A program made the position numbers and the translations under genes. The notes below the pieces were generated by a model. It saw nothing but the letters and a program-made list of their open reading frames with translations, searched no databases and was not told the DNA's origin. Below, piece by piece: positions 36,982 to 46,645 of a stretch of 64,000 nucleotides of DNA. Position 1 is the stretch's first letter; each line of letters begins with the position of its first letter. Location of the stretch: contig JAJXYF010000039.1 in the NCBI GenBank assembly GCA_021780755.1, forward strand, positions 1 through 64,000. The letters are read 5' to 3'. The stretch is from Deltaproteobacteria bacterium (GTDB lineage Bacteria; Desulfobacterota; Binatia; Binatales; Binataceae).

Positions 36982-37163
36982 GACCAATCTCCACCGCGTG
37001 TAACGTACCGTGGAGCGGAGTAGATTATCGACAGTGAAAGACAGCGTCAGACGGTAAGAAGGTCAATCCAATGTGAGGTTTTCTGAGAACGAAGCCGGCG
37101 CGTCCCCGGCGGCAATCGAGCGACGCGAACCTAGCCCACGGTCGGCATGGAATGCCGTAATGC

Positions 37164-37919
37164 TCAACGCACCGCCGAGAGCGCTTCAGCCAGCGAGAAG
37201 CGTCCCTCATACAGCGCCCGGCCCGTGATCGCACCGACGACGCCATCGGCAAAGAGCGGCTTGAGCGTGCGCAGGTCATCGAGCGATGCGACTCCGCCGG
37301 AAGCGATCACCGGCACGCGCGCGAGTCGTGCAGCCTCGGCGAACATCGCGACGTTGGTGCCCGACTCGGTGCCGTCGCGTGCGATGTCAGTCACGATCAC
37401 GGCCGTCACGCCCGCCTCGCGAAAACGGACGACCACCTCGGCGACGGTGAGTTCGCTGGTTTCGACCCAGCCCTTGATCGCGAGTTTGCCGCCCCGCACA
37501 TCGAGCGACCCGAAGATGCTCCCGGGGTAGCGCGCGCAGGCGTCGGCGATAAGTTTGGGATTAAGAAAGGCGGCCGAGCCGATCGAAACCACGTCGGCGC
37601 CGGCGTCGATCACCGCGCGGACGGAATCGAGCGTGCGCAGGCCGCCGCTCACGTCGATGCGGCAGGCGACGGCCGCGCGAATAGCGCGCACCGACGCGAG
37701 ATTGCGCGGCGCACCCGCGATCGCGCCGTCGAGGTCAACGATATGGATTAGTTCGGCGCCGGCGGCCTCGAAGGCGCTCGCGGTGGCGGCCGGATCGGAG
37801 CCATAGACAGTCGCGCGATTCATCTCGCCGCGCAGCAGCCGGACGACCTCGCCGCCTTTCAGATCGATCGACGGTATAACGGTGAAGTGTCCGAACGGAT
37901 TGGCGCCCGCCACCGTCAC
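37164..37919 (-). CDS. hisA: Phosphoribosylformimino-AICAR phosphate isomerase
   Basis: HisA isomerises ProFAR to PRFAR in histidine synthesis. The 251-residue TIM barrel has FTVIPSIDLKGGEVVRLLRG at the start (Asp of the IDL motif is catalytic), HIVDLDGAIAG, RIDVSGGLRTLD, VTDIARDGTESG (second catalytic Asp) and the phosphate site ASGGVAS. A GTG start at 37919 overlaps the hisB stop by three bases, so translation is coupled. The expected neighbours hisH and hisF are not downstream: the next gene is the TadG-like paralogue C. Confidence 0.93.
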   Translation of the reverse strand: MTVAGANPFGHFTVIPSIDLKGGEVVRLLRGEMNRATVYGSDPAATASAFEAAGAELIHIVDLDGAIAGAPRNLASVRAIRAAVACRIDVSGGLRTLDSVRAVIDAGADVVSIGSAAFLNPKLIADACARYPGSIFGSLDVRGGKLAIKGWVETSELTVAEVVVRFREAGVTAVIVTDIARDGTESGTNVAMFAEAARLARVPVIASGGVASLDDLRTLKPLFADGVVGAITGRALYEGRFSLAEALSAVR

Positions 37920-38599
37920 GAAAGCGTGCCCTTGGTCGAGAGCACCCCGCTCAGGCGCGGTTCGATCGCGGTCGCCTGGTCCATCGCACGCGCCAGCGCC
38001 TTGAAGGTCGCCTCGACAATATGGTGCGGATTGCGGCCGGCGTGCAGATTCAGATGTAGATTCATGCCGGTCTCGTCGGTGAGCGCCTTCATGAAATCGT
38101 GGAGCAGAATCGTCTGGAAATTGCCGACGCGCTCTTCCTTGATCTCGATATTGTAGGCGAGGTAGGCGCGCCCGCTGATATCGACCACGGCGGTGCACAG
38201 CGCTTCGTCGAGCGGCACGGTAGCGCTGCCAAAGCGGCGGATACCCGATCGATCGCCGAGCGCCTGGCGAAAGGCGCGCCCGAGCACGATCCCGACGTCC
38301 TCGACCGTGTGATGGTCATCGATATGCAGGTCGCCGGTGGCCGCCACGCGCAAGTCGAAAAAGCCGTGGCGCGCGAAGCTCTCGAGCATGTGATCGAGGA
38401 ACGGCACTCCCGTACTGATTTCGCCGCGGCCCGTTCCGTCGAGCCGCAATCCAACCGCGACCGAGGTCTCGCGGGTCTTGCGATTAACGTCGGCGCTGCG
38501 CACGGGCAGCGAGAGCGTCGCGCCGTTCACCGCGGGAGTATCGTCGTGGGTGCGAGCGGGCGCCGCGGTCGCCGTGCGTGATTTATTCTTCGCTTCCAT
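37916..38599 (-). CDS. hisB: Imidazoleglycerol-phosphate dehydratase
   Basis: HisB removes water from imidazole glycerol phosphate, step six of histidine synthesis. The domain of about 190 residues has GVPFLDHMLESFARHG, DLHIDDHHTVEDVGI and the second metal-binding HHIVEATFKALARAM. It is a stand-alone dehydratase, without the phosphatase half found in enterobacteria. The first 35 residues (MEAKNKSRTATAAPART) are a low-complexity extension. It follows hisD by 18 bases and overlaps hisA. Confidence 0.95.
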   Translation of the reverse strand: MEAKNKSRTATAAPARTHDDTPAVNGATLSLPVRSADVNRKTRETSVAVGLRLDGTGRGEISTGVPFLDHMLESFARHGFFDLRVAATGDLHIDDHHTVEDVGIVLGRAFRQALGDRSGIRRFGSATVPLDEALCTAVVDISGRAYLAYNIEIKEERVGNFQTILLHDFMKALTDETGMNLHLNLHAGRNPHHIVEATFKALARAMDQATAIEPRLSGVLSTKGTLS

Positions 38600-38617
38600 C
38601 GGGGTCTTGATCGAGCT

Positions 38618-40036
38618 TCATACGTTCGGTTTTCCGGTTGTCTCAATGTCCATCGGCTTCCGCGTACTCGCCGCCGGATCTTTCACCTTGCGACCGCGCG
38701 GCTTGACGCGGTGTCGCGTGCCAACTCCGTTCGAGGCCGCCGGCGCCAGCCGCAACTCCATCGCACGCGCGTGCCCCTCGAACCCCTCCATCCGGGCCAG
38801 TCGCGCGACCGTGGGTCCGAGTGCCTTCAGCGCATCCGCCGACGCCTCGATTATACTGGTTCGCTTGAGGAAGTCGTAGGAACCCAGCGGCGAGGCGAAG
38901 CGGGCCGAGCCGCCGGTCGGCAACACGTGATTCGGGCCGGCCAGGTAATCGCCGAGCGGCGCGGGGCTCCGTGCGCCGACAAAGACCGCACCCGCCGCCG
39001 TCACATGCTTGAGCCAGCGTGCGGGCTGGGCAATATCGAGTTCCAGATGTTCGGGCGCGATCCGATTGGCCAGCGCGACCGCCTCTTCGAGATTCTTCAC
39101 CACCACCGCCGCGCCACGCTTGGCGAGCACCGCTGCCACGGTCGAGGCGCGCGGCAGGTCGGCCAGTGCGCGATCGATCGCCGCGATCACCGCCAGCGCG
39201 AGCGGACGCGACGGCGTGACCAGCACCGCCGACTCGTCGCCCGAGCCGTGCTCGGCCTGCGCGATGAGATCCGCCGCGACCCAGGCGGGATGCGCATGCG
39301 CGTCGGCGACCACCAGCACTTCGCTGGGTCCCGCCATTTTGTCGATATCGATAACGCCATAGACCATCCGCTTGGCCGCCTGCACCCACGCGTTACCGGG
39401 ACCGACGACCTTGTCCACCGCGGGGACACTCGCGGTGCCATACGCGAGCGCGGCGATCGCCTGCGCGCCGCCGATTCGATAGACCTCGTCAACCCCCGCG
39501 ATCGCCGCGGCCGCGAGTGCGACCGAACGGTCGCCGTCCTTTGAGGCGGGCGAGACCATCACGATTTCGCGGACCCCGGCGACCCGCGCGGGAATCGCGT
39601 TCATCAGCACCGACGATGGGTACGCACCCATGCCGCCGGGCACGTAAATCCCGACGCGATCGAGCGGCCGCACCATCTGGCCGAGGCGCATGCCGAAGCC
39701 GTCGCGATAGCTGAACGACCGCTCGAGCGTATGCCGATGGAACTCCGCGATGCGCCGGGCAGCGAGTTCCAGCGCGCGCCGATCCGCGCTGGGCAAGGCG
39801 TCGCGCGCCGCCGCAAGTTCCTCGCTGGAAACCCGCAGACGCGCGCGTGTCAACTTTACGCCGTCGAACTTGCGCGTCAGCTCGATCAGCGCACGATCGC
39901 CGCGCCGCCGTACCGCATCGATAATCGCGGCGACGTCGCGATCGACGCCGCCACCAGTGTCGCCGCGCCGGCGCGTGAGCGCGTCGAGGAAGCGGGCGCA
40001 TTCAGCGGAGGCTGAGTCGAGCAGGCGCAGTGTCAT
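38618..40036 (-). CDS. hisD: Histidinol dehydrogenase
   Basis: HisD oxidises histidinol to histidine with NAD and zinc, the last steps of the pathway. The 472-residue protein has [76 protein letters not shown] (catalytic region) and PIGDY-like [18 protein letters not shown]. The last 50 residues ([19 protein letters not shown]) are a basic tail beyond the usual end. Upstream, a 71-base gap separates it from murA. Confidence 0.95.
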   Translation of the reverse strand: MTLRLLDSASAECARFLDALTRRRGDTGGGVDRDVAAIIDAVRRRGDRALIELTRKFDGVKLTRARLRVSSEELAAARDALPSADRRALELAARRIAEFHRHTLERSFSYRDGFGMRLGQMVRPLDRVGIYVPGGMGAYPSSVLMNAIPARVAGVREIVMVSPASKDGDRSVALAAAAIAGVDEVYRIGGAQAIAALAYGTASVPAVDKVVGPGNAWVQAAKRMVYGVIDIDKMAGPSEVLVVADAHAHPAWVAADLIAQAEHGSGDESAVLVTPSRPLALAVIAAIDRALADLPRASTVAAVLAKRGAAVVVKNLEEAVALANRIAPEHLELDIAQPARWLKHVTAAGAVFVGARSPAPLGDYLAGPNHVLPTGGSARFASPLGSYDFLKRTSIIEASADALKALGPTVARLARMEGFEGHARAMELRLAPAASNGVGTRHRVKPRGRKVKDPAASTRKPMDIETTGKPNV

Positions 40037-40107
40037 GGCCGTGAGCCGCGATGGCGATCAAGGTGTTGAGCCAAAATACCCATCAAAAAAGCGTCAATCA
40101 CTGAAAA

Positions 40108-41364
<1,257 letters not shown>

Positions 41365-41607
41365 TGGGAACAGTGCACCCGCCGCGCCCGCAGAGGCGGC
41401 GGCCCCGCGCTGAACCGACATTGTGCCAAAGCGCGGCGGCGAAGGCACGCGGCCCCCACGCAATAAATTGACGCAGGCCTAACCTCGCGTTCATTTGCGG
41501 TCGGCATGCGGGGGTCGCATTGCGCGACCGAAACCAACTAGAGTTGAGATCGACACCTAGGGCACAACCGCAACGATCGCAAGCGGGGGCTTAACCGGGA
41601 GGACACG

Positions 41608-41868
41608 ATGGGCATTCTCTCATGGATCGTCATCGGGCTGATCGCTGGTTTCATCGGTAGCAAGATCGTCAACAAAAGCGGTGAAGGGCTGATTCGCGAC
41701 ATCATCCTGGGCATCGTCGGCGCATTCGTCGGCGGCTGGATCTTCAGCATGATGGGTGCGACCGGCGTTTCCGGAGTTAACCTTTACAGTATCTTCGTCG
41801 CGGTGGTCGGCGCGATAATCGTACTGGTCGCTTATCACGCGATCTTCGGGCAACGGGCCACCGCCTGA
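41608..41868 (+). CDS. GlsB/YeaQ/YmgE-family membrane protein
   Basis: An 86-residue protein with three hydrophobic segments: ILSWIVIGLIAGFIGSKIV, IILGIVGAFVGGWIFSMMG, and IFVAVVGAIIVLVAYHAIFG. This is the transglycosylase-associated/GlsB family, linked to stress response in several bacteria but biochemically undefined. GGGAGG precedes the ATG. It is divergent from murA and converges on prmC. Small size and segment spacing match the family well. Confidence 0.85.
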   Translation: MGILSWIVIGLIAGFIGSKIVNKSGEGLIRDIILGIVGAFVGGWIFSMMGATGVSGVNLYSIFVAVVGAIIVLVAYHAIFGQRATA

Positions 41869-41955
41869 TTTCAATTAACCGCGCGCCGACCGTGCTCGCT
41901 AATCGCTCGATGATGGGCGGCCTGCGCGCGTGGCAGGCGCAAGCGGCTCGCAAAG

Positions 41956-42843
41956 TCAGGAGCGGCGCGCGACGACAACGCGAGGGATTCCGGCCAGGTC
42001 GTTGACCACGGTGATGATTTCGCCCAGGCCAGCGGCGCGGAAGATTGTCGCGACCTCGGTGGCCTGTCCCTCCCCGACCTCGACCATCAGCGACCCGCCG
42101 GGCGTGAGATGGATGGTCGCATCGAGTGCGATGCGCCGGTAGAGATCGAGGCCGTCGGGGCCGCCGGCGAGCGCCGCGCGCGGTTCGTAATCGCGAATTT
42201 CCGGCGCCAGCGATGCGATCTCGGCGTCGCGGACGTACGGCGGATTGCTGACGATCAGGTCGAAGCGTCCGATCGCCTCGCCGCTATCGATCACAGTCCA
42301 GCAATCGGCACGGCGAAACTCGACCCGCGCGGCAACGCCGACCCGTATCGCGTTCCGTGCCGCAACCGCAATCGCGGCCGCTGAGACGTCGGTGGCGACA
42401 ATTTGCGTATTGCGCTCGACGGCCGCGATCGCGAGCGCGATCGCTCCAGAGCCGGTGCCAAGGTCGATCACGCGTAACGCCTTACGCTCCTTTATAAATG
42501 TGAGCGCGGTGGTGACGAGCGTTTCGGTTTCCGGTCGCGGAATCAAGACTTCAGGCGTTACTTCAAGATCGATCGAATAGAATTCCCGCCGCCCAACGAT
42601 ATACGCCAGCGGCATCCGCGCCACCCGCTTATCGATTAGCCTCGCGTACCGTTCCCGCAAGCCGTCGTCGATCGCGATCGTAGTGGCGATCAGGCGCTCG
42701 CGCGTTACTCCCGCCGCAAACGCCATCAGCAGTTCAGCGTCGAGGCGCGAATCTTCCACCCCGGCCGCGTTCAGCCGCATGGCAGCATCTTCAATAAGAG
42801 CTTTAAGTTGAACCGCTGTGCTGCGATCCGATGCGGCGGTCAT
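41956..42843 (-). CDS. prmC: Release factor glutamine methyltransferase
   Basis: PrmC methylates the glutamine of the GGQ motif in release factors, needed for efficient termination. The 295-residue protein has an N-terminal helical domain, then the Rossmann domain with VIDLGTGSGAIALAIA (SAM binding) and the substrate-binding SNPPYVRD near residue 200. It lies downstream of prfA on the same strand with a 24-base gap, the classical pairing of enzyme and substrate gene. Confidence 0.94.
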   Translation of the reverse strand: MTAASDRSTAVQLKALIEDAAMRLNAAGVEDSRLDAELLMAFAAGVTRERLIATTIAIDDGLRERYARLIDKRVARMPLAYIVGRREFYSIDLEVTPEVLIPRPETETLVTTALTFIKERKALRVIDLGTGSGAIALAIAAVERNTQIVATDVSAAAIAVAARNAIRVGVAARVEFRRADCWTVIDSGEAIGRFDLIVSNPPYVRDAEIASLAPEIRDYEPRAALAGGPDGLDLYRRIALDATIHLTPGGSLMVEVGEGQATEVATIFRAAGLGEIITVVNDLAGIPRVVVARRS

Positions 42844-42867
42844 TTGTGGCGCAAAATCGGTCGCGCG

Positions 42868-43929
42868 TCAGGCTCCGAGTGCGGCGGCCTGTTCTTTGGT
42901 GTTGAGCGCGTCGATGAGCGGATCGATCGCGCCGTCCATCACCTGGTCGAGTTGATGAAGCGTCAGGTTAACGCGATGGTCGGTGACCCGTGATTGCGGG
43001 AAATTATAGGTCCGGATGCGCTCCGAGCGGTCGCCCGTGCCGACCATCGAACGTCGCGTCTCGGCGGTCTTGGCGTCCTGCTCGGCGTGGGCCAATTCGA
43101 GCAAACGGGCGCGCAGGATCTTGAGCGCGCGCGCCTTGTTCTTGTGCTGCGATTTCTCGTCGCGGCAGATGATCACCATCCCGCTCGGCACGTGCGTGAT
43201 GCGCACCGCCGAATCGGTGGTGTTCACGCTCTGACCGCCGGGGCCAGACGCGCGCATCACGTCGATGCGCAGGTCTTTTTCCTCGTTGATATTGACCTCG
43301 ACCTCGTCGGCCTCGGGCATCACCACCACGGTCACCGCCGACGTATGGATACGCCCGGAGCCCTCGGTCGCCGGCACTCGCTGCACGCGATGCACTCCGC
43401 CTTCGAACTTGAGCCTGCTGTAGGCGCCGCGTCCGGCCACCAGCGCAACGACTTCCTTGATACCGCCGAGGCCGGTCGTGCTCAAGCTGAGCGATTCGAT
43501 TTTCCAATTGTGACGCTCCGCATAGCGCGTGTACAAGCGGAACAGCTCGCCGGCAAACAGCGACGCTTCCTCGCCACCGGTCCCCGCACGAATTTCAAGC
43601 ACTACGTTGCGTTCGTCGTTCGGGTCGCGCGGCGCGAGCAGCAGCTTGAGCCGCTCCTCGACCGCAGCCTGCTGCTTTTGCATCGAGGGCAATTCGGCCT
43701 TGGCGAGGTCGCGCAACTCCGCGTCGTCGCCTTCGAGCACCGCGCGATGTTCGCCAATCTCGTTGAGAATTCGCCGATACTCGCGAATCGCGCCGACCAC
43801 CTCGCCGAGCTGCGAACGCTCCTTGGCGGCGACCGCGTACTCGCGATTGTTCGCGATTACCGCCGGATCGTTCATGCGCCGTTCGAGTTCGGCGTACCGA
43901 TCTTCTATTCCCTTGAGTTTGTCGAGCAT
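42868..43929 (-). CDS. prfA: Peptide chain release factor 1
   Basis: RF1 recognises UAA and UAG stop codons and triggers peptide release. The 353-residue protein has the codon-reading tripeptide PAT in HRVQRVPATEGSGR near residues 184-186, and the catalytic GGQ in ASGPGGQSVNTTDSAV near 231-233. The N-terminal helical domain (LKGIEDRYAELERRM) and C-terminal segment are standard. It is followed by prmC, which modifies the GGQ glutamine. Upstream, a 124-base gap leads to rpmE. Confidence 0.96.
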   Translation of the reverse strand: MLDKLKGIEDRYAELERRMNDPAVIANNREYAVAAKERSQLGEVVGAIREYRRILNEIGEHRAVLEGDDAELRDLAKAELPSMQKQQAAVEERLKLLLAPRDPNDERNVVLEIRAGTGGEEASLFAGELFRLYTRYAERHNWKIESLSLSTTGLGGIKEVVALVAGRGAYSRLKFEGGVHRVQRVPATEGSGRIHTSAVTVVVMPEADEVEVNINEEKDLRIDVMRASGPGGQSVNTTDSAVRITHVPSGMVIICRDEKSQHKNKARALKILRARLLELAHAEQDAKTAETRRSMVGTGDRSERIRTYNFPQSRVTDHRVNLTLHQLDQVMDGAIDPLIDALNTKEQAAALGA

Positions 43930-44053
43930 TGACGGTCAGACCGCAAGTTTGCCCAGTAGATAAAAGAAACGGCGCTCGGCTTGCGCCGGCGCCGGACCGC
44001 ATCTCCCACGCACCCGGACGCTTGCGCGGCCACCGGCGGCAGGAGTTTCAATG

Positions 44054-44254
44054 CTACTTAACGCCGTACTTGCGCTTGAAGCGCTCCACCCGGCCGGCGG
44101 TGTCGACCAGCCGCTGCGTGCCGGTATAGAAGGGATGGCAATTCGAGCAGACCTCGACGCGGATATCGGCCAGCGTCGAATGGGTCTCGAAGGTATTGCC
44201 GCAAGCGCAAGTCACCACGCTGCGGCGGTACTTTGGATGGATTCCAGCTTTCAT
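44054..44254 (-). CDS. rpmE: Ribosomal protein bL31, zinc-binding type
   Basis: A 66-residue large-subunit protein starting [20 protein letters not shown]. Four cysteines at 16, 18, 36 and 39 (CAC and CSNC) form the zinc site of the C+ type, so a zinc-free alternative is not encoded here. It ends with a basic RFKRKYGVK tail. GAGAG precedes the ATG at 44254; the longer frame to 44359 is not supported. The order rpmE-prfA-prmC is widely conserved. Confidence 0.95.
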   Translation of the reverse strand: MKAGIHPKYRRSVVTCACGNTFETHSTLADIRVEVCSNCHPFYTGTQRLVDTAGRVERFKRKYGVK

Positions 44255-44484
44255 CTGACTCTCTAAGCCTGTTTGCACTCCGCTTTCAACCATACCATCG
44301 CCCATCCGCTTGCACAATTCACCCTCGCGCGGCTCCCCCGGAATCACCCGACTCTCCACGTTCGCGGTGTTTCGCCGGTATTTCCTGGCCGCCGTGCGTC
44401 GATGGGCGCCGACGCAAGGGCCAATCTAAGCATCCTTCGCGGCGCGCGCACGGGTTCCTTTTCCGCCTGATGTCAAACAAAGAT

Positions 44485-44514
44485 TTGTAAGTCGGCGCCT
44501 TTACAGACTAGAAT
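44485..44514 (+). promoter_or_regulatory. Possible promoter upstream of lipoprotein gene
   Basis: TTGTAA at 44485-44490 and TAGAAT at 44509-44514 are 18 bases apart, about 50 bases before the lipoprotein start. Both differ from the consensus hexamers, so this is tentative. Confidence 0.35.
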
Positions 44515-44574
44515 GGCGCGCTCCAAGAATCCGAACCGGGATTCAGACCGGGATTATGAATTGACGTGGTGACG

Positions 44575-45357
44575 ATGCAAGGAGGGATCGCGGCGGCCAT
44601 TTCAGCAGCTTTCACACTCGCCGCCCTGACCCTTCTGGCCGGATGCGGGGCGGCTGGCAATCAGGCCAACCATCAAGTGAAGGGCGCCGGCCTCAATCCG
44701 TCAGTTGTCAGCACCGACGCGGCCACTGGCACGACCAACGAAGGGACTCGCGTGATTACGAATCTGTCGCAGCTGTCATCGACGCCCACGGGGGTTCCCG
44801 CGCTTGACCCGCAGAGTCTCGTCAATGGGGCGGGGAGCCTGCGCGACGACTCCGCGCCGAGCGCCGACAATGCGCAGAGTATCGCCGACGCCAACCTCGA
44901 TCACCTGTATCTTTCCAAGCAGCACAGCGCCGTCAACGGCGGCGAGGCGCGGGCCCCCGGCGATCGCACCCTGCTCAACGCGAAGGCCCGTGAATTCCCT
45001 GAATTTTCCTACGCCCTGCTCAACCAAACCCTCGTCGCCGCGCAGGAACTCGAAGCCCAAAAGCTCCAGGATCACCCGCTCCCCGATGACATCAAACCGA
45101 TCATCCTGGTCGCCGTGATGACCCCCGAAGGCAAACTTATCGACCTATCCATCGAACAACATACCGGGGTTGGCGAGGTTGACCGGGTCCTCATCGACGC
45201 CTGCAAAAAAGGTCTGTGGGCGATGAATCCGCCCAAGGCCGCGCTCGCCGCAAACGACACCTACCGCTTGCGCTTCGAGGCGGTGATCAGAAACCACAGC
45301 TATGACCTACAGGGTAATTACCACTATATAACGCACGTCGGATTGGCCCTCTTGTAA
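44575..45357 (+). CDS. Lipoprotein with TonB-C-like domain
   Basis: A 260-residue protein starting MQGGIAAAISAAF with a clear LLAGC lipobox near residue 25, so it is probably lipidated. A low-complexity linker follows. The C-terminal about 100 residues (IKPIILVAVMTPEGKLIDLS, GVGEVDRVLIDACKKGLWAM NPPK in two parts) resemble the TonB C-terminal fold, as in energy-transducer or outer-membrane-linker proteins, without a membrane anchor helix. GTG 44566 is an alternative start. Role inferred only from fold resemblance. Confidence 0.65.
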   Translation: MQGGIAAAISAAFTLAALTLLAGCGAAGNQANHQVKGAGLNPSVVSTDAATGTTNEGTRVITNLSQLSSTPTGVPALDPQSLVNGAGSLRDDSAPSADNAQSIADANLDHLYLSKQHSAVNGGEARAPGDRTLLNAKAREFPEFSYALLNQTLVAAQELEAQKLQDHPLPDDIKPIILVAVMTPEGKLIDLSIEQHTGVGEVDRVLIDACKKGLWAMNPPKAALAANDTYRLRFEAVIRNHSYDLQGNYHYITHVGLALL

Positions 45358-45460
45358 TCGCGGATCGTGTGGACTGCGCGCGGCTAAAGGAACTGATTAA
45401 GTTAACGGGCGGATTGGGTGGAGAGGACGGGCATCGAACGAAGCATGACCAACAAGGAAT

Positions 45461-46636
45461 ATGATTAAGGCGCCACTCAGACTGATCTCGATGACTTCAG
45501 CGAAAATGCTCCGTGGACCCTGGCGCAATTACCGCCCGCGCCCCGGCCTTTCCGTGCCGATCGTCACCGTCCTCGATCGCAACGGCAACGTCGTGGCCGA
45601 CGAACAGCGCGCGGTGGTTCGCTATGCGATCCAGCAAGGCGCCGGCGCCGACATCATTTTCGCGGCCGGCACCACCGGCGAATGGAACCGCATCGATAAC
45701 GCCCGCCGCCAACTCGTCGCCCGCATCGCGGTTGACGAATGCCGCATCGCGGCCCGCGCCGGCCGCCGCGTCGAGGGCTGGGTCGGCATCACCGGACACA
45801 CCCGCGCGGAGACCCTCGAGAACCTCGATCACGCTATCGAGATCTCCGCCGACGCCGCCGTCGTCGCGCCCCTTTCGATCACCGACATTGACGATCCGGT
45901 CGATTTCGTCAAGCGCGAGATCGCCGCCGTCTTCGCCCGCACCGGCCGCCAGTTGCCGATCTTTCTTTACGACAACGAGGACATCGCCGCCGCCGGCAAG
46001 GCCGCCCATCTGCATACCCGCGACGTCAAGCAGATGAGCGAGCTTCCATACGTGCGCGGCATCAAAGTCACCGCCGGCAAGGCCGTCCTCGGCAACTACA
46101 CGCGCGCCGCCGCCCACTTCAAGCGCCGGGGCGATTTCGCCATCTATCCCGGCAACGCTTACCTCATCTTCGACCTCTTCATGCCGTCGGACGGTCTCGT
46201 GCGCCGCCTCCGCAACGTCTGGAATCATTACCTCACGCAAGACGCCCTGCCCTACGGCGTGGTCGCCGGCGCCGCCAATCTGATGCCTCGCGAATGGCAA
46301 CGCGCATGGCAGGTCTGCCGCGTCGGCGACGGCCCCATGATCGATCGCTACCGGATCATCATGGAGGAGTTTCGCGAGGCCTCCGTCTTTCTCCGTGGCA
46401 CCCGCATCTACCGCCCGACCGTCGCCTGCCTCAAGGCCGGGCTGCGGCACCTCGGCGTGATTTCCAGCGACGCCGTCGCCGCCGGGACTCCCGCCCTCGA
46501 ACCCGATCAGCGCCGCGAGTTCATTCGCCGCTTCAACGAGATCCGCCGCCGCGCCTGCGCCACCCTTGAGCCCGAATGGCAATCCACCTTGATGAAGCCG
46601 CGGATCGCCTCCGCCCGGTCGCTCCTCCAGGCCTGA
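45461..46636 (+). CDS. DapA-superfamily aldolase/lyase
   Basis: A 391-residue member of the dihydrodipicolinate synthase/N-acetylneuraminate lyase superfamily, TIM-barrel enzymes that form a Schiff base with pyruvate-type substrates. FAAGTTGEWNRID matches the GTTGE motif, IFLYDNEDI takes the place of the usual YN segment, and RGIKVTAGK supplies the probable Schiff-base lysine near residue 203. It is about 90 residues longer than DapA, mostly at the N- and C-termini. AAGGA precedes the ATG. The kinase-isomerase fusion starts nine bases later, suggesting sugar-acid metabolism rather than lysine synthesis. Confidence 0.82.
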   Translation: MIKAPLRLISMTSAKMLRGPWRNYRPRPGLSVPIVTVLDRNGNVVADEQRAVVRYAIQQGAGADIIFAAGTTGEWNRIDNARRQLVARIAVDECRIAARAGRRVEGWVGITGHTRAETLENLDHAIEISADAAVVAPLSITDIDDPVDFVKREIAAVFARTGRQLPIFLYDNEDIAAAGKAAHLHTRDVKQMSELPYVRGIKVTAGKAVLGNYTRAAAHFKRRGDFAIYPGNAYLIFDLFMPSDGLVRRLRNVWNHYLTQDALPYGVVAGAANLMPREWQRAWQVCRVGDGPMIDRYRIIMEEFREASVFLRGTRIYRPTVACLKAGLRHLGVISSDAVAAGTPALEPDQRREFIRRFNEIRRRACATLEPEWQSTLMKPRIASARSLLQA

Positions 46637-46645
46637 GACCCGCGG

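Larger units (their letters stand above)
36760..37163. other. AT-rich regulatory gap before TadG-like paralogue C
   Basis: No gene is seen in these 404 bases. The part nearest the TadG-like gene is its leader and promoter; 36912-36985 is strikingly AT-rich for this genome; the remainder runs to the end of hisA without a recognisable signal. It marks the boundary between the island and the his genes. Confidence 0.5.
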
